This document shows positions 45,851 through 54,620 of a stretch of DNA of 60,884 bases, piece by piece. A program made the translations under genes and the position numbers. The stretch is from Geobacteraceae bacterium GWC2_53_11 (GTDB taxonomy: Bacteria > Desulfobacterota > Desulfuromonadia > Geobacterales > Pseudopelobacteraceae). Positions within the stretch are counted from its first letter, which is position 1; every line of letters starts with the position of its first letter. Where the stretch lies: positions 14,598 to 75,481 of the forward strand of contig MGZJ01000057.1 of NCBI GenBank assembly GCA_001802645.1, given 5' to 3'. Under the pieces are notes generated by a model that saw only the letters and a list, made by a program, of their open reading frames with translations, did no database searches and was not told the DNA's origin.

Positions 45851-47593
45851 ATGCAGTCCTTCTCTGGAATCGCGGCTTCGCCCGGGATTGCCATGGGGAG
45901 ACTGCGTATTATTGATCGTCGTCGAACTGTTATCTCAGAGTATCCAATACCTTCTGATGCAGTCAGCCATGAAATCGGCCGGCTTACTCAGGCTATTGAA
46001 GACACCCGCATCGAACTTGAGTCCCTGAAGTCACGCCTTGCTGAATCCAGCGGTGAAGACCACCTGTTTTTTATTGAAACACATCTGATGATTCTGGCTG
46101 ACGAACGTCTGGTAACTGAAACCACCGAGACGATCAGAACCGGTATGATAAACGCCGAAGGAGCGCTCCGGCGGACTCTGCATCGCTACCGTGAAGCTTT
46201 TGCCCGTATTGACGATCCATATCTTCGGGAGAGGATCAGCGATGTTGAGACGGTTATTGAGCGGATTCTGCGTAGTATGAGCGGGGAGAAGGTAGAACCT
46301 TTTCCGCAGCATGAAGATCAGATAATCATTGCGGCCCATGACCTTTCTCCGGCGGACATGCTTCAGATCAACCGCTCTCATGTTCTTGCCATCATAACCG
46401 AAATCGGCGGTCGCACCTCTCATACCGCCATTTTGGCGCGTGCCCTCGAACTGCCTGCCGTCATGGGGGTTGACGGGATAACAGATCTTCTCCTCGACGG
46501 CGTAGCCGTTATCGTGGATGGCCTGTCCGGCTCGGTGTTTGTCGAGCCTGATCAGGAAATATTTCAGTCATCGTTACGCCGAAAACAGCATTATGAATAT
46601 GTTGAATATGAGCTGCTGAAAACCGTTTCGTTGCCTGCAGTAACCCGTGACGGTCATGTGATGCAGTTGCGGGGAAACGTCGAAATTCCGGAAGAAGGCG
46701 CATCTGTATTAGGCCATGGCGGGAGTGGCGTTGGCCTGTATCGTACTGAAATGCTCTTTATGAACCGTGCCGTAATGCCGGATGAAGAAGAGCAGCTGGC
46801 TATATATCGGGCCATGCAGAAGGCCATAGCCCCTCATCCCCTTACCATTCGGACCCTGGATGCTGGCGGAGACAAGCTTCTTGACGGAATGGAACTAGCC
46901 GGAGAAGCTAACCCGGCTATGGGGGTGCGGGCAATCCGATTGTCCCTGCTCATGCCGGACGAATTCAAGAAACAGTTGCGGGCAATCCTGCGAGTCAGTG
47001 CCGATGGCCCGGTCAGAATTATGTTTCCTATGATTTCAGGGTTGGAGGAGGTTCGCACGGCAAAAGCTTTACTCGAAGAAGTAAAGCACGAACTGGCTGT
47101 CTCAGGTACCCGGTTTGACAGTGCGGTCCAAGTCGGGGTTATGATTGAAATCCCGGCGGCAGTTACCTTGGCCGACTTGCTGGCCCGTGAGGTCGACTTC
47201 TTCAGCGTTGGTACCAATGACCTTATTCAGTACACTCTGGCAATAGATCGTACAAATGAACAGTTATCTCATCTCTATCAACCGCTTCATCCTGCGGTAC
47301 TCCGGTCACTGCGCCGCATAGTGCAAGCAGCCCACGGTGCCGGAATTCCTGCCTGCCTATGTGGCGAGATGGCTGGCGATCCTCTCTATCTGCCGATTCT
47401 TCTCGGGCTTGGTTTTGATGAGCTTTCAATGGGTGCCGGGTCAATACTGCGTGTGAAACAGATGCTTCGGCGCTGCTCGTTGGAACGTGCTTCCAGAATT
47501 GCCGAAGGCTGTTTTGACTTTTCTACCGCTGCGGAAGTTGAAATGTACCTCAAATCTCAAATTACCCTTGATGTAACTGAAAGTATCGACTGA
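45851..47593 (+). CDS. ptsI: PTS enzyme I (phosphoenolpyruvate-protein phosphotransferase)
   Basis: Transfers phosphate from PEP to HPr. 580 residues: N-terminal HPr-binding region, phosphohistidine domain with GGRTSHTAILAR, and C-terminal PEP-binding TIM-barrel (TLDAGGDKL, FSVGTNDLIQYTLAIDR, CGEMAGDP). MQSFSGIAASPGIA and GAGGAATGAC upstream select the ATG at 45851; the longer frame overlaps ptsH. Stop overlaps the prepilin peptidase start (TGATG). Confidence 0.97.
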   Translation: MQSFSGIAASPGIAMGRLRIIDRRRTVISEYPIPSDAVSHEIGRLTQAIEDTRIELESLKSRLAESSGEDHLFFIETHLMILADERLVTETTETIRTGMINAEGALRRTLHRYREAFARIDDPYLRERISDVETVIERILRSMSGEKVEPFPQHEDQIIIAAHDLSPADMLQINRSHVLAIITEIGGRTSHTAILARALELPAVMGVDGITDLLLDGVAVIVDGLSGSVFVEPDQEIFQSSLRRKQHYEYVEYELLKTVSLPAVTRDGHVMQLRGNVEIPEEGASVLGHGGSGVGLYRTEMLFMNRAVMPDEEEQLAIYRAMQKAIAPHPLTIRTLDAGGDKLLDGMELAGEANPAMGVRAIRLSLLMPDEFKKQLRAILRVSADGPVRIMFPMISGLEEVRTAKALLEEVKHELAVSGTRFDSAVQVGVMIEIPAAVTLADLLAREVDFFSVGTNDLIQYTLAIDRTNEQLSHLYQPLHPAVLRSLRRIVQAAHGAGIPACLCGEMAGDPLYLPILLGLGFDELSMGAGSILRVKQMLRRCSLERASRIAEGCFDFSTAAEVEMYLKSQITLDVTESID

Positions 47594-48381
47594 TGACTCC
47601 ATTGATAGTATATTCTCTGTTTGCACTTGTGTTTGGCATGGTTGTCGGCTCCTTTCTGAATGTCTGTATCTGCCGCATGCCGAACAACGAATCGATTGTT
47701 TCTCCACCCTCTCATTGTCCTCATTGCTCGTATCAGATTCGCTGGTACGACAATATTCCTTTGTTGAGCTATCTAATTCTGCGCGGTAAATGCCGGGGGT
47801 GCGGCGCTCATATTTCGCTACAGTACCCTCTGGTCGAGCTGCTTAACGGCGTTCTTGCCCTGTTTCTCTTCCTCCGTTTTGGGCCGACTCTGGCGTTCGC
47901 TACGTTGTTTTTGTTGTGTTCGGCACTTGTGGTAATAACCTTTATTGACATTGAGCACCAGATTATCCCCGACGAAATATCATTGTCAGGAATTGTTATC
48001 GGATTTGTTCTGTCGTTTTTTCTGAAAGGACACACCTGGCTGAATTCATTGCTCGGTATCCTGCTTGGCGGCGGCAGCTTGCTGCTTGTTGCCTACATAT
48101 ACCAGCGTCTGACCGGCAAGGACGGGATGGGTGGCGGAGACATCAAGCTGCTCGCCATGATGGGCGCTTTTCTGGGGTGGAAGGCGATCCCGTTTATTAT
48201 TTTCGCCAGTTCATTGATTGGTTCGGTTGTTGGTATCTCCATCATGCTGCTTCAGAAAAAAGATTCCAAGCTGGCAATTCCCTTTGGTCCCTACCTTGCA
48301 TTTGGCGCGGTTCTGTATATTTTTTACGGTAAGCCGCTCATTCACTGGTATCTCAATCTGAGCGGTTTTCTTCAGGGGTAG
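47593..48381 (+). CDS. pilD: prepilin peptidase / N-methyltransferase
   Basis: Inner-membrane aspartyl protease that cleaves and methylates type IV prepilins. 262 residues, many membrane segments. Two CxxC pairs for zinc binding (HCPHC and KCRGC) and the catalytic aspartates in FIDIEHQIIPD and GMGGGDIKLLAMMGAFLG. Overlaps ptsI and is followed two bases later by the histidine kinase gene; substrates are the prepilins at 52958, 53442 and 60308. Confidence 0.96.
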   Translation: MTPLIVYSLFALVFGMVVGSFLNVCICRMPNNESIVSPPSHCPHCSYQIRWYDNIPLLSYLILRGKCRGCGAHISLQYPLVELLNGVLALFLFLRFGPTLAFATLFLLCSALVVITFIDIEHQIIPDEISLSGIVIGFVLSFFLKGHTWLNSLLGILLGGGSLLLVAYIYQRLTGKDGMGGGDIKLLAMMGAFLGWKAIPFIIFASSLIGSVVGISIMLLQKKDSKLAIPFGPYLAFGAVLYIFYGKPLIHWYLNLSGFLQG

Positions 48382-48383
48382 CC

Positions 48384-49883
48384 ATGTCCCGCTTCCGCCC
48401 CAGTCTCACTGTTTCAATTCTCGCATTCCTCGGTTTACTTCTTGTTTTGACGTGGCTTCTCTTCAGTATGCTTGCCTTTAAAACGGCCGCCAACGATCTG
48501 TACGCCCAAAAAGGTGAACATGCCCGCACGTTGCTCAACGTCTTTGTCAATCTGCTTCCCGATACAATTCCAACGTATCCGGAAGGTTTTATTTCACCAG
48601 ATTCGCAATCGTCGCAGTATATTCAAAAAATATCGGAAGAATCTGCTTTTAGCCGCCTGACCTTGCTGGACAGAAACGGTAAAGTGATCTTTAGCTCTGG
48701 GGGAGAAGGAAATGACCCGTACTTGCCGTTTCAAGCTGTTCCAACAACAGGTGAAGGGACCTTTGTTCGAACGGACGGAAGTGGAATAATTTACCTTACA
48801 AATGTTATTCGCGGTGGAGAAACAGTAGGCAAAGCCGGCTTGCTACTTTCGCTGGCTCCAGAAAAAGCGCGCCTGAATCGTTCTCGTCAGCTTCTGATCG
48901 CCTATTTTACGCTGGATTTTATTTTATTACTCGGGCTGGGCTCATTTGTCCTTTCGCGCATTGTTGTCAATCCGATCAACCGTTTACTGACGGCTACGGA
49001 AAGAATTACCGGAGGTCAGTATATCCAGCGCTTAAGTGTATCAGGGAGTGCAGAGCTTGCCAGGTTGGCTCATGCATTCAATGAAATGGCTTCAGCGCTA
49101 CGCAGCAAGGATCAACAAGTCACCGAGCAAATGTCCGCTCTAGAAAAAGCAAACAGTGATCTTCACAAAGCTCGCGAAGAAACGATTCGTACCGAAAAAA
49201 TGGCCTCCATCGGCGTACTGGCTGCCGGAATGGCACATGAAATAGGAACCCCTCTTGCGTCAATCATGGGATATGCAGATCTCTCCGCAAGTGAACAACC
49301 CGATAATCCGGCTATCCAGGATTATGCGAGAAGAATAACTGAAGACTGTGTACGGATTGACAGAATTGTTCGGGGCTTACTCGATTATTCACGTCCTCGA
49401 ACGTTGAGTGGAGAAAACGCAGACGTACGTGCCGTTGTTATCTCAACTCTCGATCTGCTGGCACAGCAGGGCGTTTTCAAGCAGATGAATATTCGAATGG
49501 ATATTGATGAGAGCGTGATGTCTGTGAAGTGTGATCAACACCAGCTTCAGCAGGTAGTGATCAATCTGCTTCTCAACAGTCGTGACGCAAGTCCAGTTGA
49601 CGGCACCATTATAATCAGTGCCAGACACGAGGGGGAATATATCCGTTTGGATGTCTCCGACAGCGGCACAGGTATAGCTGAAGAGATGATGAAATACATT
49701 TTTGACCCATTTTTTACAACCAAAGCTCCTGGTAAGGGAACTGGTTTGGGATTGGCTATTTCGGCGCGAATTGTAGAGGGCTTTGGCGGGCGTATTACGG
49801 CAAGCAGCAAGGTGGGTGAGGGGAGCTGCTTTAGTGTATGGCTGCTGCAGGCGCAAGCAGAAAGGTCGGAGCATGAACAGTAA
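48384..49883 (+). CDS. membrane sensor histidine kinase (NtrB/PilS-like)
   Basis: 499 residues. Membrane segment about 11-32, periplasmic sensor about 33-170, membrane segment about 171-193, HAMP about 193-245, coiled linker, HisKA with His285 (AAGMAHEIGTPLASI), HATPase_c about 375-490 (NLLLNSRDA, DSGTGIAEE, GTGLGLAIS). The DHp and ATPase type is that of kinases paired with sigma-54 regulators, and the regulator gene overlaps its 3' end. Signal unknown; position suggests control of pilus or envelope genes. Confidence 0.93.
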   Translation: MSRFRPSLTVSILAFLGLLLVLTWLLFSMLAFKTAANDLYAQKGEHARTLLNVFVNLLPDTIPTYPEGFISPDSQSSQYIQKISEESAFSRLTLLDRNGKVIFSSGGEGNDPYLPFQAVPTTGEGTFVRTDGSGIIYLTNVIRGGETVGKAGLLLSLAPEKARLNRSRQLLIAYFTLDFILLLGLGSFVLSRIVVNPINRLLTATERITGGQYIQRLSVSGSAELARLAHAFNEMASALRSKDQQVTEQMSALEKANSDLHKAREETIRTEKMASIGVLAAGMAHEIGTPLASIMGYADLSASEQPDNPAIQDYARRITEDCVRIDRIVRGLLDYSRPRTLSGENADVRAVVISTLDLLAQQGVFKQMNIRMDIDESVMSVKCDQHQLQQVVINLLLNSRDASPVDGTIIISARHEGEYIRLDVSDSGTGIAEEMMKYIFDPFFTTKAPGKGTGLGLAISARIVEGFGGRITASSKVGEGSCFSVWLLQAQAERSEHEQ

Positions 49884-51240
49884 TCAGCATATTCTGGTAA
49901 TCGACGATGAAGAAAACTTGCGTCACATGTTGTCGGTTATGCTGGCTCGTCAAGGGTATCGTGTAGACGTGGCAGCGGATGGCAAAAGTGGTCTGATCTG
50001 TTTGTTGAACAATGTCTATGACTATATTTTGTGCGATATACGTATGCCTGAAATGGATGGCAAAACCTTTTTGACACATGCACTGGAAGAGCATGTGTCA
50101 GCGCCGATTATCATGATGTCCGCGTATGGTTCTGTGGAAACGGCAGTAGAGTGCATGAAGCTTGGTGCCTACGATTTTATCTCAAAACCGTTTAAAAAAG
50201 ACGAAATCGCTATAGTGCTCAAAAAAGCTGAAGAACGGGAGCGCCTGAAAGAAGAAAACAGTCAGTTGAGGGACGTTGCCGCCGGCCAGTTTTCCTACAG
50301 CGGTATCATCAGTCGCAGTGCTGCAATGCAGGAAATCTTCAGTCAAATACGGAAGGTTGCCGACTTGAAAACCACCATTCTCGTGTTGGGAGAATCCGGA
50401 ACCGGCAAAGAACTGGTAGCGCGGGCTCTTCATCAGACCGGTTGTCGATCTCAAAAACCGTTCGTAGCGGTAAATTGCGGGGCTATCCCGGAAAATTTGC
50501 TTGAAAGCGAATTGTTCGGACATGTCCGTGGAGCTTTTACCGATGCTTCCAGCGATAAAGCGGGGCTTTTTGAACAGGCTGATGGCGGTACGTTATTTCT
50601 GGATGAAATTGGCGAGATGCCGCTCGCTCTACAGGTGAAGCTGCTGCGGGTGTTGCAGGAAAACGAGATCAGAAAGATTGGTGCCTCGGTCTCCAAAACA
50701 GTTGATGTCAGGGTTGTCTCCGCCACCTCTCGTGACTTGTCCGGTGACGTGGGTTTGGGGCGTTTTCGTGAAGACCTGTATTTCCGGTTAAATGTGTTCT
50801 GTCTGCAACTGCCGCCACTACGTTATCGTGTGGAAGATATTCCCCTGTTAGCTGAACATTTTGTCAAGCGCTACGGAAATGACAAAGATGGTTTGGTACG
50901 TGTTGAGCCGGATGCATTGCGGTGTCTAATGGCTTATCGCTGGCCGGGCAATGTACGCGAACTTGAAAATGTCGTCGAGCGTGCCTGTATACTCTGTGAA
51001 AGAGGTCTAATCACCACGGCTTGTTTGCCGCTTTCTCTCCGTCAGTCTGACAAAGCCAGTCCCATTGAGATGGTTGCAGATGAAAATCTTTCGATAAAAA
51101 AAGCCGAGGATATAATTGAACGCGAATTAATTGGTAAGGCGCTCTCCAAAACCGGAGGGAATCGTACCCAGGCGGCAAAAATACTTGAAATCAGTCTTCG
51201 TTCCCTGCTTTACAAACTCAAGGAATATGGCATAGAGTGA
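49873..51240 (+). CDS. sigma-54 response regulator (NtrC type, GAFTDA variant)
   Basis: 455 residues: receiver about 4-120 (Asp55 in LCDIRMPEMDG), AAA+ domain about 140-370 (GESGTGKE Walker A, GTLFLDEIGEM Walker B), Fis-type helix-turn-helix at the end (NRTQAAKILEISLRSLLYKL). The sigma-54 contact loop is GAFTDA (220-225) rather than GAFTGA. The start overlaps the partner kinase and begins MNSNQHILVIDDEENLR. A candidate target is the sigma-54 promoter at 52218. Confidence 0.93.
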   Translation: MNSNQHILVIDDEENLRHMLSVMLARQGYRVDVAADGKSGLICLLNNVYDYILCDIRMPEMDGKTFLTHALEEHVSAPIIMMSAYGSVETAVECMKLGAYDFISKPFKKDEIAIVLKKAEERERLKEENSQLRDVAAGQFSYSGIISRSAAMQEIFSQIRKVADLKTTILVLGESGTGKELVARALHQTGCRSQKPFVAVNCGAIPENLLESELFGHVRGAFTDASSDKAGLFEQADGGTLFLDEIGEMPLALQVKLLRVLQENEIRKIGASVSKTVDVRVVSATSRDLSGDVGLGRFREDLYFRLNVFCLQLPPLRYRVEDIPLLAEHFVKRYGNDKDGLVRVEPDALRCLMAYRWPGNVRELENVVERACILCERGLITTACLPLSLRQSDKASPIEMVADENLSIKKAEDIIERELIGKALSKTGGNRTQAAKILEISLRSLLYKLKEYGIE

Positions 51241-51268
51241 CAAAACCAAACTGTTGAAAGGAACACAC

Positions 51269-52054
51269 ATGCTGAAAGAACTTTGTATTGCAGTTGCCGT
51301 CACGACAATAATAGCTTCATCATCTTATGCCATGGCCAAAGAGGGGTGTGGTGGTGAGTGTGCGTCGTGCCATACCCTGACGCCTGGCGAAGCGACCGGG
51401 CTACTGAAAAAAATAGGTGGTACCGTAACATCGGTCCGTCAAGCTCCGGCTCGGGGTTTGTTTGAACTTCTCGTTGAAAAGGATGGACAAAGAGGAGTCC
51501 TCCTTATGGATTATGGCAAGAAACACCTTATTCAAGGTGCCGTATTTAACGTGGAGACACTTGAACAGGTTGTCGCCCACAAAAAGGAGCTGACGCCACC
51601 CAAACAGACAACATCCCTTGATGTGAAAGCAATTCCTGTCGGCCATTCAGTTGTCATGGGTAATCCAAAAGGTTCAAAAAAATTGTATGTTTTTACAGAT
51701 CCTGATTGTCCTTATTGCCGGAAAGGTCATGTCGAATTAAAAAAACTGGCTGGAATAACTACTGATGTGGCAATTCATATTATGCTGTTTCCGCTGCCAA
51801 TGCATCCGGGGGCATACGATAAAGCGAGAACGGTTCTTGAAACACAAAGCCTTGAGATGCTGGATAAGGCGTTTGAGGGTAAAGACGTTCCCAAACCAAG
51901 CCATGAAAGCAGCAAAAAGGCTGTTGATGAGATTGTCAAATTTGCCAATGCCAATGGCATTTCCGGCACGCCAACCATGGTGTTGCCGGATGGTACTATC
52001 CAAGTTGGTATGCGCGATGCGGAAACGATGAAGAGGATGCTGGAGGTAAAATAA
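51269..52054 (+). CDS. DsbC-like periplasmic thiol-disulfide protein with CXXCH motif
   Basis: 261 residues. Signal peptide to about residue 23 (SSYAMA). Just after it lies Cys31-Ala-Ser-Cys34-His35 (GECASCHTLTPGEA), a c-type haem-binding form, then a DsbC-like N-terminal dimerisation region (about 40-120) and a thioredoxin-fold domain with active site Cys147-Pro-Tyr-Cys150 and the cis-proline loop SGTPTMVL. Disulphide isomerase function is likely by family; haem attachment is inferred only from the motif. AAAGGA seven bases upstream supports ATG 51269. Confidence 0.88.
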   Translation: MLKELCIAVAVTTIIASSSYAMAKEGCGGECASCHTLTPGEATGLLKKIGGTVTSVRQAPARGLFELLVEKDGQRGVLLMDYGKKHLIQGAVFNVETLEQVVAHKKELTPPKQTTSLDVKAIPVGHSVVMGNPKGSKKLYVFTDPDCPYCRKGHVELKKLAGITTDVAIHIMLFPLPMHPGAYDKARTVLETQSLEMLDKAFEGKDVPKPSHESSKKAVDEIVKFANANGISGTPTMVLPDGTIQVGMRDAETMKRMLEVK

Positions 52055-52086
52055 CGCTTTCTCCCTATCAGATGCCTCTGTCCCAC

Positions 52087-52166
52087 ATGCCATTAGCTAT
52101 GAAATAATTGCATAGCTAATGGCATTGTTGTATCAGTAAAGTTACGCATATATTGCATAGTTACTG
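52087..52166. promoter_or_regulatory. inverted and direct repeat array, candidate activator-binding sites
   Basis: ATGCCATTAGCTATG (52087-52101) and CATAGCTAATGGCAT (52111-52125) form a perfect 15-bp inverted repeat with a nine-base gap. TTGCATAGCTAATG (52108-52121) recurs as TTGCATAGTTACTG (52153-52166), 45 bp on. No T tract follows, so a terminator is less likely. The array lies about 80-160 bp before the start expected from the sigma-54 promoter at 52218, the usual place for enhancer sites. Confidence 0.6.
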
Positions 52167-52217
52167 TGAGACTTCTGGAAACAGTTGTTGTTTCAGTCTG
52201 TTGTGGCAGTATTTTCA

Positions 52218-52233
52218 AGGCATTGAACTTGCA
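52218..52233 (+). promoter_or_regulatory. candidate sigma-54 promoter
   Basis: AGGCAT-TGAAC-TTGCA keeps the invariant GG (52219-52220) and GC (52231-52232) at the required spacing; consensus TGGCAC-N5-TTGCW. Expected start about 52245, some 65 bases before the ATG of the J-domain-like gene. rpoN is encoded in the window. Confidence 0.6.
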
Positions 52234-52312
52234 TATCAACAGGCGATCGTCTGTTGGCTGGTTATAAGATAATCACAAATGCACTGCAATTAAGTTATTG
52301 AAGGAGATGGCT

Positions 52313-52849
52313 ATGGCCGACAGTTCACAACAGGAAAAAGAGTTCTCGGACATTGAACTTTGTTACAAAGCAATGGGGCTTTCATTCAGTGACAATCCGG
52401 AACAGGTGGAGAAAACTTATCGGAAGCTGAAGGATGAATATACCACTCTTATGCGTTCTCCGGATATGACTGCGCGCGCAGGGGCTGCCGAAAACCTGAA
52501 GCAGCTTGAGGAACTCTTCACCACCATAACCGGGTCACTGATCTATAAAGACTACGCCCGTGAATATGAAAAATACAAGGCGCTGAAAGCGGAGCAGATG
52601 GCCGCCCGCAAACTGAAGCAGCAACAGAAACCGGTGGTGAAGGAAGTGTTGATCAATTGTCCGTACTGTAAAAAGCTGATCGCACCGAAACTGAAGGTGT
52701 GTATTTATTGTCACGGAAAGATACTGACACCGATGGAACAGATGATGGCGAAGGTGTTTTCGACCAGGAATCTGGTTGTTGCCACGATTCTTGTTGTACT
52801 GGTGATTGCGGGTGTCGTTCTTATGTCGAATCCGCAACTGCTTAAATAG
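52313..52849 (+). CDS. J-domain-like zinc-ribbon protein with C-terminal membrane anchor
   Basis: 178 residues, function not recognised. Residues about 14-92 look like a J-domain-type helical hairpin (LCYKAMGLSFSDNPEQVEKTYRKLKDEY) but have no HPD tripeptide, so DnaK stimulation is not expected. A lysine/glutamine-rich linker leads to a zinc ribbon with Cys116, Cys119, Cys130 and Cys133, then one membrane segment about 153-172 close to the C-terminus. AAGGAG six bases before selects ATG 52313. It lies behind a candidate sigma-54 promoter and before the minor pilins. Confidence 0.7.
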   Translation: MADSSQQEKEFSDIELCYKAMGLSFSDNPEQVEKTYRKLKDEYTTLMRSPDMTARAGAAENLKQLEELFTTITGSLIYKDYAREYEKYKALKAEQMAARKLKQQQKPVVKEVLINCPYCKKLIAPKLKVCIYCHGKILTPMEQMMAKVFSTRNLVVATILVVLVIAGVVLMSNPQLLK

Positions 52850-52957
52850 ATAGTCCAAGAAGTTGCCTATTGCGGTTATTTGTAGATCAAATCTATCTTT
52901 GCTAGATTTTAATTGGATGTTTAGAAAATAATATAAAAAAGCTTTATTGAGGTGAGA

Positions 52958-53440
52958 ATGGTGCGATTCTTCAATAAAAATAATTATACAAGAAATAAAT
53001 CATCATACCTTAATCAGTCAACTGGTGGTTTTACGCTTATTGAATTGCTGATATCCATGGTTATTGTAAGTATCAGTTTTATGGCTATTCTACCTTTGTT
53101 ATGGAATACAATAAATGTAAACAAAACCATGAGTGTTGGCGCAAAGGCCAAGGATGTTGCCGTTCAGAAGGTTGAAGAGCTTATGTCTTTGCCGAGAGAT
53201 ACATACGATACAACATATGGTCTAGCAACAAATACAAGTTATACAAGCCCGGTGGAGTACGTTACCGAAAAGGGTGAGGTAACTACTGCTACAACGGCGA
53301 TGTTTCAAAGAACATTCAGTATTAACCAGGTTCCTGGTTTAACAAGTGATCCAAAACCAGTTGTTTTGACGTGCGTAGTAAAATACATCTACAAAGGTGA
53401 GTCCAGATCCCGATCATTTAGTACCATGTGGAGTTTTTGA
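52958..53440 (+). CDS. pilV: type IV minor prepilin, PilV-like
   Basis: 160-residue prepilin. A basic leader of about 26 residues ends GG, and cleavage before Phe in GGFTLIELLISMVIVSISFM leaves the invariant Glu at position 5 of the mature protein. Length and place first in the pilV-pilW-pilX-pilY1 series support the name. GAGG five bases before ATG 52958; the in-frame GTG at 52952 lies inside that site. Visibly A/T-rich codons. Confidence 0.85.
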   Translation: MVRFFNKNNYTRNKSSYLNQSTGGFTLIELLISMVIVSISFMAILPLLWNTINVNKTMSVGAKAKDVAVQKVEELMSLPRDTYDTTYGLATNTSYTSPVEYVTEKGEVTTATTAMFQRTFSINQVPGLTSDPKPVVLTCVVKYIYKGESRSRSFSTMWSF

Positions 53441-53441
53441 A

Positions 53442-54620
53442 ATGAAAACTACACTTAATAAAATACATGGTTTTACTCTTCTTGAGTTGCTTATATCGCT
53501 TGCCATGTTTGGCATTGTATCGGCTATGATGTATGGCACATTCAATCTTGTCACTAAACAGGTAGGTAGCATAAGCACACAGAATGCCCTTTCAGACAAG
53601 GGACAGCGGATCTTGGCATTCATGGAAGAGGATATCAGGATGATTGCCTATCTGCTCGGCCCGGAAGCGAGCATTCCCTATTGTGCCGGGGCAAATGATG
53701 GCCTGGGTGGGACACTGCCAGCAACGTCACCGGTACTCACATATTCCAGTGGCTCACCTTTTGACTCCTTATCGTTTATTACCTCTGTGCCGATTACCTT
53801 GAAAGAGACGGCAGCTTGTAAAGCTTTGTTTATACCAGGTAGTGGCGCACAGAAGGATTGCTCTACAGGAGATCGTGCCAGCTCTGCAAACGGCGACCGT
53901 ATAGATTATTTTCTAACATCGCAGTGTGAATCAACAGCGGGGGGGAAGACGGTGTATGTTGATGCACAAGCTGATTGTTTCGGCGACATAGCCATGGGAG
54001 ACGACGACCTCACGCAGAATGGACGATCACTTGTAACATTTGACTCTCTCCTCCTCTCAGCGTCCGGTGTTGCCGGAAGCGCGCCTCAGGTATATTACTC
54101 ACTTAGTGCAGCTCCGGATTCTAATAAGATATTCACATTCAGCGAAGAGTTGCAGCAGAACATCCCCGACGGGTCAACCGTATATACTGTCAGGATGTAC
54201 CGTTACCTGATTGATAATTCCGTTGATGATGCATCTGGTCATACCGGAAGTAAACGGAACTTGAAGCGAGTTGGATGGGACGGCAATTGCTCAGCCGGAA
54301 GCGGCGTGACGGTTGACCTTGTTGAAACAAACAACAGTAGTAATTCCTCTGGCGGAGTGGATGGATTGAAATTTGAATTTATCGCAATAAACACCTTGAC
54401 CGGGCAATTAGTAACCACATCTTCTCCACCTGCATCTCTCAACGAATTGAAAGCGATCAAGGTCTGGCTGTTGTTACGTTCTGATAAAGTTGAGCCGGAA
54501 TATACCAACAAAGAGATCTATACGCTTGGATCAACCACATTTACAGCTTTTAATGACCATTACCGGCGTCAACTTCTCAATAAAACCGTGGAGGTCAAGA
54601 ACCTTGCGCGAATCTACTAA
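53442..54620 (+). CDS. pilW: type IV minor prepilin, PilW-like
   Basis: 392-residue prepilin with a ten-residue leader: MKTTLNKIHG then FTLLELLISLAMFGIVSAMM with Glu5. The long C-terminal part (GDRASSANGDRIDYFLTS, later VKVWLLLRSDKVEP-type text) matches PilW, which helps initiate pili and hold PilY1. ATG one base after the pilV stop. Confidence 0.88.
   Translation: MKTTLNKIHGFTLLELLISLAMFGIVSAMMYGTFNLVTKQVGSISTQNALSDKGQRILAFMEEDIRMIAYLLGPEASIPYCAGANDGLGGTLPATSPVLTYSSGSPFDSLSFITSVPITLKETAACKALFIPGSGAQKDCSTGDRASSANGDRIDYFLTSQCESTAGGKTVYVDAQADCFGDIAMGDDDLTQNGRSLVTFDSLLLSASGVAGSAPQVYYSLSAAPDSNKIFTFSEELQQNIPDGSTVYTVRMYRYLIDNSVDDASGHTGSKRNLKRVGWDGNCSAGSGVTVDLVETNNSSNSSGGVDGLKFEFIAINTLTGQLVTTSSPPASLNELKAIKVWLLLRSDKVEPEYTNKEIYTLGSTTFTAFNDHYRRQLLNKTVEVKNLARIY

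Noticed and set aside
52087-52125. 15-bp inverted repeat as a rho-independent terminator of the DsbC-like gene
   Set aside because: Stem is A/T-containing, the loop is nine bases and no T run follows; partial reuse of its arm at 52153 points to protein-binding sites instead.
52850-52957. c-di-GMP (GEMM) riboswitch before the minor pilins
   Set aside because: GEMM elements are common before pilus genes in this group, but the GCAAAGC-type core is not present in this A/T-rich gap.
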